DNA of 27,092 nt from CAYMST01 sp964393115 (GTDB lineage: Bacteria > Bacteroidota > Bacteroidia > Cytophagales > Cyclobacteriaceae), in the NCBI GenBank assembly GCA_964393115.1, contig CAYMST010000027.1:1-27092 (forward strand). The letters run 5' to 3'. The position numbers and the translations under genes are program-made. This document shows positions 14,765 to 23,525 of this stretch, one piece after another. Within the stretch, counting starts at the first letter, position 1, and every line of letters begins with the position of its first letter. The notes under the pieces were generated by a model. The model was not told where the DNA came from and ran no database searches. It worked only from the letters and a program-made list of their open reading frames with translations.

Positions 14765-16567
14765 ATGATATATAGAACATACTTTATCGGTTCCTTAAGA
14801 AATTCCACCGTTTTATTATTTCTATTACAAGTTCTTTTAGGAAGCATTATTAGTTGTAAAACAAAAACAGCCCCGGAGCTCTTTGCTCGTAATAACGAAA
14901 TAATAGCATCTCTAAAACGCATAGGAGATACAACTACGAATGATTTTACAAAAGCCACAACTAAATACCTAATCTCTAAGGACTTCCACTTACCAGACAG
15001 TATAGATACGCAAAGGTTCATTTTAAACTTTTTAGACCTCTTGGATAAGAGAGACAAAATGATTTGGAAGAATGATTTTGGGCCGGCGGAATTTTGCGAA
15101 TTCGTTTTGCCTCCAATGCACTCTTCGGATTGGGACAGTAATTGGCGGAGTTCTGTAGAAGAGTTAATTGCAGATTCATTGGACTTAAACCTAAGCATGT
15201 ACTCATTAAGCAGCCGAATGAATGAATTATTAACGCATATCTTACAGAAACAGAACATACAACTTGCACTCAAAGGTGTTAAACAAGGTTTGTCATTCAA
15301 CCAGTTAATCACAAGTAACCAACTGGATTGTAATGGATTGACTAGATTGGGAGTCTATTTTTTTAGAGGAGCGAATTTACCTTGTGCGTTAGATTTCACC
15401 CCTCATTGGGGTAACTATCAGAACCGTCACTACTGGGGCACTGTGGTAAGACCAAATAACGATAAGCTAACCTTTAATGTTGACCCTAGAAAGGTTCCTG
15501 AGTTCAATTTTGATTGGAGTCATAACAGACGATATTCCAAAGTTTATCGCCAAATCTTCACCGTAAATGATAATAGCCACCGCATAAAGTTTGGTTATAT
15601 GCCAGATATGCCGTCACTGTTTAATACCTCCTGTATTAAGGACGTATCAAGTGAATATGACAAAACATCGTCGGTCGAAGTCACATTATCACAAAGAATT
15701 GATGACGAAAAACCAGTTTATCTATCTGTATTTGACAACAAAAAGTGGGTTCTAGTTGGCTGGTCGGATGCCATTCAGGAGAATAGCGCCCTATTTAATG
15801 CTGTATTTGACAGCGTTGTCTATCTACCTCAAACACGTATCAATAACGTGGTTACACCATCAGAAAGTCCATTCTTTATGTATAAAGGAGTAAAACACAT
15901 ATTCATTCCTGATCATACATCGACACGGTCAATTGTGTTAAAACGAAAATTCTGCCTCGAAGACAGACGTCAGGAAATATTAGATAAGTCGAAAGGAGGC
16001 TTATTTCAAGGATCTAACAACAAACAGTTTGACACTACTGAAGAGTTACTGGTTATAGAAGAATCACTTGAGGCACATGGATATGAATTTGACCTTGAAA
16101 AGAATAAAAAAGCACGATACGTACGTTATCTGAGTCCCGATAGCGCCTACTGCAATATTGCCGAAATGAGCTTCTTTGATGAGTTTGGAAACAAGCTTTC
16201 AGGAGAAATTATATCCAATGCAAAAAATGAATCATCAAAAAACGCTTTTGATGGTAACCCATTATCCTATTATGAGTCAAGCGATCCAAGTGACAGTTGG
16301 ATTGGCCTAGATTTAGGAAAAGCCCGTTCTATCGATAAAATTAAAATGTATCCGCGTTCAGACTTAAACGGCATTGAAATCGGAGACCTATATGAATTAT
16401 TCTTTTGGGATGGGAAATGGATTAGTTTAGGAAAAAAAACCGCTAAGAAGCATGATTTGACGTATCACGACGTACCCAATAATGCCTTGCTTTTATTACG
16501 AAACTTATCATCTGGTTCGGAGGAAAGGATATTTTCTTATGTTAATAATAAGCAGTACTTCTTTTGA
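14765..16567 (+). CDS. Lipoprotein with transglutaminase-like and F5/8C (discoidin)-like domains
   Basis: 600 residues. A hydrophobic signal segment (14-30) ends in a lipobox-like IIS followed by C31, so the protein is probably lipid-anchored in the envelope. Residues about 165-245 resemble a transglutaminase-like cysteine protease fold: SNQLDCNGLTRLGVYFFR with candidate nucleophile C189, HYWGTVV with H222, and NVDP with D240. The middle (about 300-400) resembles beta-sandwich repeats. Residues about 470-570 (ARYVRYLSPDSAYCNIAEM to SWIGLDLGKARSIDKIKMY) resemble an F5/8 type C galactose-binding domain. Similar proteins of unknown role are found in Bacteroidota. It faces the gvp operon in the same direction but is separated by 334 bp, and a link to gas vesicles is not indicated. 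Confidence 0.78.
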   Translation: MIYRTYFIGSLRNSTVLLFLLQVLLGSIISCKTKTAPELFARNNEIIASLKRIGDTTTNDFTKATTKYLISKDFHLPDSIDTQRFILNFLDLLDKRDKMIWKNDFGPAEFCEFVLPPMHSSDWDSNWRSSVEELIADSLDLNLSMYSLSSRMNELLTHILQKQNIQLALKGVKQGLSFNQLITSNQLDCNGLTRLGVYFFRGANLPCALDFTPHWGNYQNRHYWGTVVRPNNDKLTFNVDPRKVPEFNFDWSHNRRYSKVYRQIFTVNDNSHRIKFGYMPDMPSLFNTSCIKDVSSEYDKTSSVEVTLSQRIDDEKPVYLSVFDNKKWVLVGWSDAIQENSALFNAVFDSVVYLPQTRINNVVTPSESPFFMYKGVKHIFIPDHTSTRSIVLKRKFCLEDRRQEILDKSKGGLFQGSNNKQFDTTEELLVIEESLEAHGYEFDLEKNKKARYVRYLSPDSAYCNIAEMSFFDEFGNKLSGEIISNAKNESSKNAFDGNPLSYYESSDPSDSWIGLDLGKARSIDKIKMYPRSDLNGIEIGDLYELFFWDGKWISLGKKTAKKHDLTYHDVPNNALLLLRNLSSGSEERIFSYVNNKQYFF

Positions 16568-16667
16568 TCTAGTTTAGTTAATTAGAGGCTGTTTCAAGGT
16601 CACACCTCTTGATGAAAGGTAGTTGATTTCAATTCTTTTTGAACAATGCCCCCGGCTTCCTCTTATC

Positions 16668-16774
16668 AGGAAAAGTCCATAGTTACGGATTGTCTCGACC
16701 ATCGACATACTAATCTTACCGTTCTATGGTATTGAATATTCGACTTCCGTTGGACAACAAGATGGACTTTTCCT
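16668..16774. repeat. 107-bp segment bounded by 13-bp perfect inverted repeats
   Basis: AGGAAAAGTCCAT (16668-16680) is exactly inverted as ATGGACTTTTCCT (16762-16774). A second, overlapping inverted pair is present inside (CCATAG at 16678-16683 with CTATGG at 16724-16729). It fills the gap between two convergent genes. There is no T run, so it is not a standard terminator; a small mobile-element remnant or a bidirectional structured terminator are the alternatives. Confidence 0.45.
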
Positions 16775-16780
16775 TTACGA

Positions 16781-17008
16781 CTACACCGTAATCGCCATGC
16801 TCATATTATACGTTTCTTCCACCGTGTTTTTGATTATGGCATACTGCTTATCATCAAACAACACATTTTCTCCGGGTTCTAATAAGTCAGAAAGCTTAAG
16901 CCCCGAGCCACGAAAATGAGGGGATACTTTCACCATGATGCGCTTCCAAGCCACGGGAGACAAATGCTCATCACACCACATTTTTATTTTTCTCGCTTCT
17001 ATTTTCAT
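16781..17008 (-). CDS. Small protein of unknown function downstream of the PAS kinase/regulator pair
   Basis: 75 residues, not recognised. It begins MKIEARKIKMWCDEHLSP, has a mixed alpha/beta composition with a basic N-terminal third (KRIMVKVSPHFRGSG) and an acidic middle (LLEPGENVLFDD), and no membrane segment or signal peptide. A purine-rich AGAAAGAAG lies just before the start. It follows the response regulator on the same strand with a 48-nt gap, so it may be the third gene of that operon. An open frame of this length could arise by chance, so the call is moderate. Confidence 0.5.
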   Translation of the reverse strand: MKIEARKIKMWCDEHLSPVAWKRIMVKVSPHFRGSGLKLSDLLEPGENVLFDDKQYAIIKNTVEETYNMSMAITV

Positions 17009-17056
17009 TTCAATTTTCTTCTTTCTATAAAAATTAGCTTCGTCAGTTGCATTGCC

Positions 17057-18277
17057 CTATTCGCTCAGGTAGAGTCCAAACACCATCGCATCGTTGAAGT
17101 GCTTGGCTACACTTTTCACCCCTCGGGAGATCTGAGATACTTGCATGTCAAAAGGAACGCTTGTGACATGACTGATGATTTGCTTAATATACTCACCAGA
17201 CTCCTTTTCATCACCTTCAGCAGACAACTGATAATTCCAGAAATAAATCATAAGGTTATCCTCAGATTGTGCTTTATAGAGCGAATAGTCAGTCTTTGAC
17301 ACCTTCGACTTCTTAAGGTTCAAAACTTCTAATTTCTCGCTAATGGAATAGGCTTTAATGTCTTTTTCCTTAGATAGATATTGTAGCTCTCCAGTATCCC
17401 AATGGTAAGAGACCATCTGGATATCCTCTGGTCTAAACGCAACCTCTTGCGCGTCATAAAGTGAGGTAAGCTCGGCCAATAGGTCTGGCAACTTGGTTGC
17501 CGTACCATCTATTTCAATCAAGCTACGAAGCTTCGATTTCATATGCATATAAGCCATAGCACCTCCAAGATCTGGAGAAGTCTTCATGCTTATATGAAAC
17601 AGGCGACTGCCTTCTTCGTCCGAGTGAACAACAAAATCGGAATACATCGACGGCAGCCCCTCTTCCATTAGCTGATATTGAATATGGAAATCAAAGTATC
17701 CTTGATAATCCTCTTCCACTGGCCGAATATCTTGAATCATCGGTAGGGCAAAGTTGAGTATCTCACTATCGATACCAGAGACTACATTATCATTTGAGTC
17801 ATGCTCCGAAGTAACACCCGTACCCACCTCATTGGCCTCGTTTTGGTATTTCTTCATTCGCATGTTATAGATCTCCAATCCCTTGTCGATTACTTCGCGA
17901 ATCTCCGAGTTCTCATATGGCTTAGTGATGTATTTATAAATACTGCACTTGTTGATGGCTTTAATAATAGCTTGTATGTCTGCAAACCCTGTGAGAATAA
18001 TCCTGATGATGTCCGGAAACTCCTCCAAGGTCTTTTCCAAGAGATCCGTTCCGGTCATCTCCGGCATTTTCTGATCCGTGATGATCATATGGATGTCAAA
18101 CTCTCGAAGCATATCGATGGCTTTAGCTCCGTTATTAGCCGTGTAGACGTTGTAGTAACGGCTGAATACACTATCAAAGACTCTCAGGTTGCTGTCTTCA
18201 TCATCTACGTACAAGATATTATTAAAATCTTCTTCGAGGTAATCGGGAACGGTAAAATACTCTTCTAATGTCATCAT
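17057..18277 (-). CDS. Response regulator with a degenerate SpoIIE/PP2C-like output domain
   Basis: 406 residues from the ATG at 18277, 2 nt after the stop of the upstream kinase; a TTG two codons earlier is less likely. The receiver (about 20-135) has D25/D26, phosphoacceptor D68 in IITDQKMPEMTG, T96 and K119 in ITKPYE, close to RpfG-type receivers. Residues about 195-406 follow the layout of SpoIIE phosphatases: YSDFVVHSDEEGSRLFHIS, then GGAMAYMHMKSKLRSL, and finally HFNDAMVFGLYL in place of the usual DD-T-L-L-V ending. The metal-binding aspartates are missing: the GD-SGHG block reads MKTSPDLGG and the TDG block reads YFWNY. I infer a pseudophosphatase that binds partners rather than cleaving phosphoserine. 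The cognate kinase is the adjacent 1655-residue protein. The receiver is certain; the output fold is inference. Confidence 0.85.
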   Translation of the reverse strand: MMTLEEYFTVPDYLEEDFNNILYVDDEDSNLRVFDSVFSRYYNVYTANNGAKAIDMLREFDIHMIITDQKMPEMTGTDLLEKTLEEFPDIIRIILTGFADIQAIIKAINKCSIYKYITKPYENSEIREVIDKGLEIYNMRMKKYQNEANEVGTGVTSEHDSNDNVVSGIDSEILNFALPMIQDIRPVEEDYQGYFDFHIQYQLMEEGLPSMYSDFVVHSDEEGSRLFHISMKTSPDLGGAMAYMHMKSKLRSLIEIDGTATKLPDLLAELTSLYDAQEVAFRPEDIQMVSYHWDTGELQYLSKEKDIKAYSISEKLEVLNLKKSKVSKTDYSLYKAQSEDNLMIYFWNYQLSAEGDEKESGEYIKQIISHVTSVPFDMQVSQISRGVKSVAKHFNDAMVFGLYLSE

Positions 18278-18279
18278 GA

Positions 18280-21200
18280 TCAAGCTGCTTTGATTAATTT
18301 CTTGCTCTCTTTTGGTAACTCTATGACAAACTCAGTTCCCTTACCAAGTTCGCTATTTACATAAATACGTCCATCGTGCTTCTCGATAATACCGTAGGAA
18401 ATGGACAATCCTAGTCCAGTACCAATGCCCACTGGTTTGGTCGTAAAAAATGGTTCAAATATCTTCTTGCGGACCTCTTCGGGTATCCCCATTCCATTAT
18501 CCATAATTCGGATAACAACATTTTTCTCAAGGTTTTCCGTATAAATCATAATCTTACCGTCTTTCTCTTCTTCTGGTATGGCCTGAACAGCGTTACTTAG
18601 CAAGTTCATAAACACCTGATTGAGCTGTCCAGGGTAACACATAATTTCCTCTAATGTGTCATCGAAAAACTTTTTCACAGCTATCTTATTCTTCGTTTTA
18701 TTGCGAAGCAGAATTAAGGTGCTTTCCAAGCATTCGTTGATGTTTGCTGGCTTCTGATCCTCCTCGTCCAATCGTGAGAATACACGTAGCCCCTTGACGA
18801 TCTCAATGGTGCGATTGGCCCCATTTTTTATATCTGAGAGCACGGTAGGTAGATTTTTCATCAGCTTTTCAAAGCGTAATCGCTTCTTCATATCACCGAT
18901 GTCTCCAAGGATATCCATCACCTCATTTGGATCACCAACACTTTCTAGTTGTGCGTACTTCTGCATAATCTTTGTTAGGTCATCAATACTCATGTTTAAT
19001 GAGTCAATACCATTGTAAACAAAGTTGATCGGGTTATTGATCTCGTGTGCGATACCTGCTGTAAGCTGACCCAGTGAAGCCATCTTCTCACTTTGTACGA
19101 TTTGCGATTGTGTTTCTTTCAGCCTTGCCAAGGCGTCATTAAGCTCTTTCTTACGTTCCATCTCCTCCTCTAGCGCCTTATTTAGGGCTTCTTCCTTCTT
19201 GATTAGTTCTTCAGAGTTGGCAAACTGATGATCCATTAGCTCTCGCATTTGTTCCTCGGACTCGTGTATTTCCAGTTCTAACTCCTTACGCTCTGAGATA
19301 TCACTTTCGATAGCAATAAATTTCTCCAAATGACCTTCCTGATCAAAAATTGGAGTGATCGAAAGTGCTAACCAATAGCCTCTTCCTGACTTCGAGTAGT
19401 TATAGATCTCCGAGGAAAACGGCTTGAGCGAAGCAAGTCCTTCGCGAATACTAGCCACCTGTTCTTCTGTTGTGGCCTCTCCCTGCAAGAAGTTTCCAGG
19501 CTTCTTACCGATGACCTCCTCGAACTTGTATTCGGTTATTTTTTCAAAGGCTTCATTTACCCATTCTATTTTACCGTCTTTGTTGGTAATAATAACAGCG
19601 TTATCCGTTTTACTCGCTACTAGAGAAAGTGTATTCATCTCTTCTTCAGCCGCTTTACGCTCACTGATATCACTTTCAATAGCTACAAACTGCTCGATAT
19701 TTCCTTCACTATCGAAGATTGGAGTGATCGATAGTGACAACCAGTAAGGCTTCCCTTGCTTGGAGTAGTTGAGAATCTCTTGAGTGAATGGCTTACTTGA
19801 TTTTAGACCTTCACGAATAGCTTCCACATGCTTTGGATCCGTCTCCGGTCCCTGTAGGAATGTACCTGGCTTTCTACCCTTTACCTCTTCGAAGGTATAT
19901 CCTGTGATTTTTACAAAGCCATCATTTACGTATTGGATCAACCCTTCAGGGCTAGTAATGATAACAGCATTTTCTGTCTTACTCGCCACCAGTGACAACA
20001 TTTTACTTTCTTCCAGCGCGTGATTAAGTGCTTGCTCTTTCTGAATCAACTCCTCCTGACTGGCAAACTGCTCTTCCATCAACATGCGCATCTGCTCTTC
20101 CGACTCGTGAACCTCTTCATTGAGCTTTTTCTCCTGTGTGATATCCCTTTCGATGGCTACAAATTTTTCTATCAACCCAAACTCATCAAAAATTGGGGTT
20201 ATGGATAAGGATAACCAATACCCCCGTCCACTTTTGCTGTAGTTATATACCTCTGCTGTAAATGGCTTTTCACTCTTGAGCCCTCTTCGAATCGCCAATA
20301 CATCTTCTTCTCTCGTATCTGGTCCTTGGAGGAAGTCCCCTGGTTTTTTGCCTTTCACCTCCTCTAAAGAGTATTCCGTTAGCTTGACAAAGCCTTGATT
20401 AACCCACTCAATCAACCCATCTTTATTACTGATAATGACAGCATTATCAGTTTTACTCGCCACGAGTGACAAGTTCTCTAACTCTAATTCCGCCTCTTTT
20501 TGCTTGGTGATATCTGACTCAATCGCTATAAACTTACTGATCTCGCCGCTTTCATCAAATATTGGGGTTATCGATAATGACAACCAATACCCCCTACCTG
20601 ACTTGCTGTAGTTATACACTTCATGCTTGAATGGTTTCTGGCTATTAATCCCTCTCCTAATCGCCATGACATCTGTTTGCTTGGTCTTTTCTCCTTGTAA
20701 GAAAGTACCTGGCTTACGGCCTTTTACTTCCTCCAAATCATATTCGGTAAGTCTGGTAAAGCCAGCATTGACCCATTCTATTTGTCCATATTTATCGGTG
20801 ATAATTACCGCATTATCGGTCCTACTCGCCACAAGTGACAGGTTTTCCAACTCCGCTTGAGCTTCTTTTTCCTTTGTGATATCCGACTCAATCGCTACAA
20901 ACTTTTCTAAAACACCATTTTCATTGTGAATAGGCGTAATCGATAAAGACAACCAATATCCTTTACCTGATTTCGAATAATTATAGATCTCATGTTTGAA
21001 TGGTCTGCCAGATTTGATACCCTGGCTGATAGCCCTAATATCCTCAAGCCTCGTTTCTGGTCCCTGCAGAAATGACCCTGGTTTTTTGCCTTTCACTTCT
21101 TCAAGTGTGTATTCTGTAATGCGTTCAAAACCTCTGTTGACCCACTCAATCATACCATAGCGATCAGTTATAATCACCGCATTATCGGTCCTACTCGCCA

Positions 21201-23247
21201 CAAGTGATAAGTTGGCATATTCTTCTTCTCGCTTTTTCTGTTCGGTAATCTCGGATTCAATCGCAATAAATTTCTCTACCAATCCTCGCTCATCAAATAC
21301 CGGAGTAATCGAAATACTTAACCAATACGGCTTACCCGATTTGCTATAGTTGACAATTTCTTGGCTAAACGGTTTTTTACTTTCTAACCCTTCGCGTATT
21401 CTTCTCACATGCTCCGGGTTAGTATCTGGCCCTTGCAGGAAGGACCCTGGCTTTTTACCCATCACCTCTTCCTTACTATATTCTGTGATACGCTCAAACC
21501 CTTCATTTACATATAGTATCTGTCCTTGGGCATCCGTGATAATTACCGCGTTATCAGTTCTACTTGCCACCATAGACAAGTTTTCCATTTCCGTTCTTAC
21601 CCGTTCACTGACCTCCAAAGCATCTGACAACTGCTTTTCTTTCTCAATAAGCGCTTCGGACTGTACGAACTGATCTTCCATAAGCAAACGAAGCTCTTTC
21701 TCTGCATCCTCTAGCTCAGCGTCACGCTGCTTGCTATCTGAAATATCTCGCTCGACAGCAATAAACTTATCAACCTGTCCATTCGTCCCCAGGATAGGGG
21801 TAATAGATATCGATAACCAGTATTTTCTGCCTGATTTGGAATAGTTTACAATATCCTGAGAAAATGGCCTAGCACTGGCCAACCCATTTCGAATGGCTTG
21901 CACATGTTCCGGACTAGTCTCTTCTCCTTGTAAAAAGGATCCTGGTTTTCTTCCGATGACCTCTTCCCGACGAAACTCTGTTAGTCTTTCGAAGCCCTCA
22001 TTAACGTACTCAATTAGTCCGTTTTTATCGGTGATAATAATAGCATTTTCAGTTTTCTCGGCAACCAACGATAAATACCGAAACTGAAACTTCGTCTCTT
22101 CGAGTTCCTTTTCTAGTCTCTGAACAGCTTGTGTATCAATAGTTGGGTTACTTGTCGCTTGCTCCAACTCTGCGTTACGTACTTGTAATTCCTCGCGTAA
22201 TTTATGAAGTGCAATATTTGACTCATTGAGCTGGCTATCTTTTAGTTGAACTTCATTGTCCAAGGAGATGATTTTAGCACGCGCATCTCGTAATGCCTGA
22301 GCGTCTTGTGGATTCGACTCATGAGCACGACTTGTCTCAAGCTCTTTTTCTAGACCTTTGTATTTTTGGAGAAGTCCTTCATGTTCATGAGTGAGCTGAT
22401 CCATTTTACCTTGTAGGTCCTTAACTGCCGATTCGTCCGCATCTGACACCAAGGTGGAACACCCTGAGATCGTTAGTTGATCATTATTCCCCTGAAAAAC
22501 TGCACCAATGTGTTCTACCTTTTGATATGATCCATTTCCTTTTAATATGCGAAGGCTAATCTTAAAAGATCCCGATTTTCGCAACTTCAAATCACCTAGC
22601 GCTAGCAACAAGTTATGTCTGTCATCCGCATGGATCATGAGTGAAAAGGTATCCAGTCCTCGACGCAACACGCTTTGCGAATACCCAAATAGAATGCACC
22701 AGCTCTGCGAGAACTCAAACGTATCTGTTGCTATATCGTAATCCCAGATCCCCTGATGACCTGCATTCAAAGCATGTGCGTATTTCCTATTTTCAAAATC
22801 CAAATTAGCGAGAAGGTCGTCATGCCGAGAAGACTGCTGTTTCAGTCTTTTGTTTTCTCTTTCTAGAGTGGTGATGCGATCATCTTTATCCGTAAGCTCT
22901 TTTCTTGAGGATAAATTCAAATGCCCAATATCGTTCTTTGACTCCTCTAAGCGGCTTTTAACTCTATCAAGCTCTTTAATTAACTTATTATTCTCTACGG
23001 TTTTGATATCGATCATCTTATCCTTGAGAATCAATTCTTTGGACAAGCTTTTAAACTGCAGTGTCTTAGACTCCAAGTCTTTTTTAAGCTTTGAAAAGTG
23101 TTCTGACTGACCATCGCACTTTTCAGATGTCTTCTCTAGAGACCGCTCTGTTTGGTTCAGCCTATCCTGAAGCTCTTTATTCTTGATCAAGAGATCCGCA
23201 AGCAGAAACTCCTTGTTTCTCTCGATCATGTCATTGTTATCTCTCAT
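18280..23247 (-). CDS. Giant soluble histidine kinase with eight PAS domains, seven of them near-identical repeats
   Basis: 1655 residues without membrane segments. N-terminal coiled coil (about 1-145); a divergent PAS_3-type domain (about 150-265); coiled coil (about 275-390); then seven PAS/PAC repeats at about 390-508, 557-672, 679-795, 802-917, 924-1040, 1083-1198 and 1206-1321. Each has NA(V/I)II, a G(R/K)KPG.FLQG block, NYSK.G..YWL..SITP and an (I/V)AIE.(D/E)I end. The kinase core has H1401 in TAGIAHEINNP, N box NLLSNAVQA (1548-1556), G1 DNGMGI and G2 GTGLGLSISYG. The core is a close paralogue of the kinase at 5383-7011. It ends 2 nt before the response regulator, which is its likely phosphate acceptor. 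The FLQG and NYSK motifs resemble LOV domains, but the photoactive cysteine is absent. The ligand is unknown; redox, haem or flavin sensing are possible. Confidence 0.93.
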   Translation of the reverse strand: MRDNNDMIERNKEFLLADLLIKNKELQDRLNQTERSLEKTSEKCDGQSEHFSKLKKDLESKTLQFKSLSKELILKDKMIDIKTVENNKLIKELDRVKSRLEESKNDIGHLNLSSRKELTDKDDRITTLERENKRLKQQSSRHDDLLANLDFENRKYAHALNAGHQGIWDYDIATDTFEFSQSWCILFGYSQSVLRRGLDTFSLMIHADDRHNLLLALGDLKLRKSGSFKISLRILKGNGSYQKVEHIGAVFQGNNDQLTISGCSTLVSDADESAVKDLQGKMDQLTHEHEGLLQKYKGLEKELETSRAHESNPQDAQALRDARAKIISLDNEVQLKDSQLNESNIALHKLREELQVRNAELEQATSNPTIDTQAVQRLEKELEETKFQFRYLSLVAEKTENAIIITDKNGLIEYVNEGFERLTEFRREEVIGRKPGSFLQGEETSPEHVQAIRNGLASARPFSQDIVNYSKSGRKYWLSISITPILGTNGQVDKFIAVERDISDSKQRDAELEDAEKELRLLMEDQFVQSEALIEKEKQLSDALEVSERVRTEMENLSMVASRTDNAVIITDAQGQILYVNEGFERITEYSKEEVMGKKPGSFLQGPDTNPEHVRRIREGLESKKPFSQEIVNYSKSGKPYWLSISITPVFDERGLVEKFIAIESEITEQKKREEEYANLSLVASRTDNAVIITDRYGMIEWVNRGFERITEYTLEEVKGKKPGSFLQGPETRLEDIRAISQGIKSGRPFKHEIYNYSKSGKGYWLSLSITPIHNENGVLEKFVAIESDITKEKEAQAELENLSLVASRTDNAVIITDKYGQIEWVNAGFTRLTEYDLEEVKGRKPGTFLQGEKTKQTDVMAIRRGINSQKPFKHEVYNYSKSGRGYWLSLSITPIFDESGEISKFIAIESDITKQKEAELELENLSLVASKTDNAVIISNKDGLIEWVNQGFVKLTEYSLEEVKGKKPGDFLQGPDTREEDVLAIRRGLKSEKPFTAEVYNYSKSGRGYWLSLSITPIFDEFGLIEKFVAIERDITQEKKLNEEVHESEEQMRMLMEEQFASQEELIQKEQALNHALEESKMLSLVASKTENAVIITSPEGLIQYVNDGFVKITGYTFEEVKGRKPGTFLQGPETDPKHVEAIREGLKSSKPFTQEILNYSKQGKPYWLSLSITPIFDSEGNIEQFVAIESDISERKAAEEEMNTLSLVASKTDNAVIITNKDGKIEWVNEAFEKITEYKFEEVIGKKPGNFLQGEATTEEQVASIREGLASLKPFSSEIYNYSKSGRGYWLALSITPIFDQEGHLEKFIAIESDISERKELELEIHESEEQMRELMDHQFANSEELIKKEEALNKALEEEMERKKELNDALARLKETQSQIVQSEKMASLGQLTAGIAHEINNPINFVYNGIDSLNMSIDDLTKIMQKYAQLESVGDPNEVMDILGDIGDMKKRLRFEKLMKNLPTVLSDIKNGANRTIEIVKGLRVFSRLDEEDQKPANINECLESTLILLRNKTKNKIAVKKFFDDTLEEIMCYPGQLNQVFMNLLSNAVQAIPEEEKDGKIMIYTENLEKNVVIRIMDNGMGIPEEVRKKIFEPFFTTKPVGIGTGLGLSISYGIIEKHDGRIYVNSELGKGTEFVIELPKESKKLIKAA
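19285..22080 (-). repeat. Array of seven coding PAS/PAC repeats (about 350 bp each)
   Basis: Within the giant kinase, seven units of about 115-117 residues repeat. Four consecutive units (2-5) and the last two (6-7) are joined by short linkers of about 7-10 residues. Longer linkers after units 1, 5 and 7 share a coiled-coil motif (EEQMR.LM..QFA..EELI.KE.AL..ALEE). At DNA level the units differ at many synonymous sites, so the duplications are not very recent, although the protein stays similar. Confidence 0.85.
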
Positions 23248-23525
23248 CTCATTACTCTTTATGATTGATCAGTATTTTGACCTTTGTTTCAAGATCCTGG
23301 TGTCACCAAGAAATTAAGGTCGCATGATGTTACTATCTCAGGGATTGCATACCCGTTCGAAAATCTAAAGTAGAAGAGTAACTCAGCTAATGGGATAGGG
23401 AATTCCCTTATTCGTTGCTAATTTTCTGGGGAAACCAATTCATAATAAGTCACACGACCTCTCGAGGAGTTAAATCATGCGGTATTGAGAAAGATAGAGC
23501 GGTAAAGAGGAGAACTTTATTGCTT
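23248..23525. other. Intergenic region upstream of the giant kinase
   Basis: 278 bases between two minus-strand genes; no coding region or strong terminator found. It probably carries the promoter of the kinase-regulator-small-protein operon, read leftwards, but I cannot place a convincing -7 box. Confidence 0.4.

Noticed and set aside
19285..22080. PAS repeats as true blue-light LOV domains
   Set aside because: The photoactive cysteine is replaced in every unit, and some flavin-contact residues are changed; photochemistry of the usual type is not expected.
18794..23110. Several plus-strand open frames opposite the giant PAS kinase, similar to each other
   Set aside because: They recur because the PAS repeats on the other strand recur; composition and position show they are antisense shadows.
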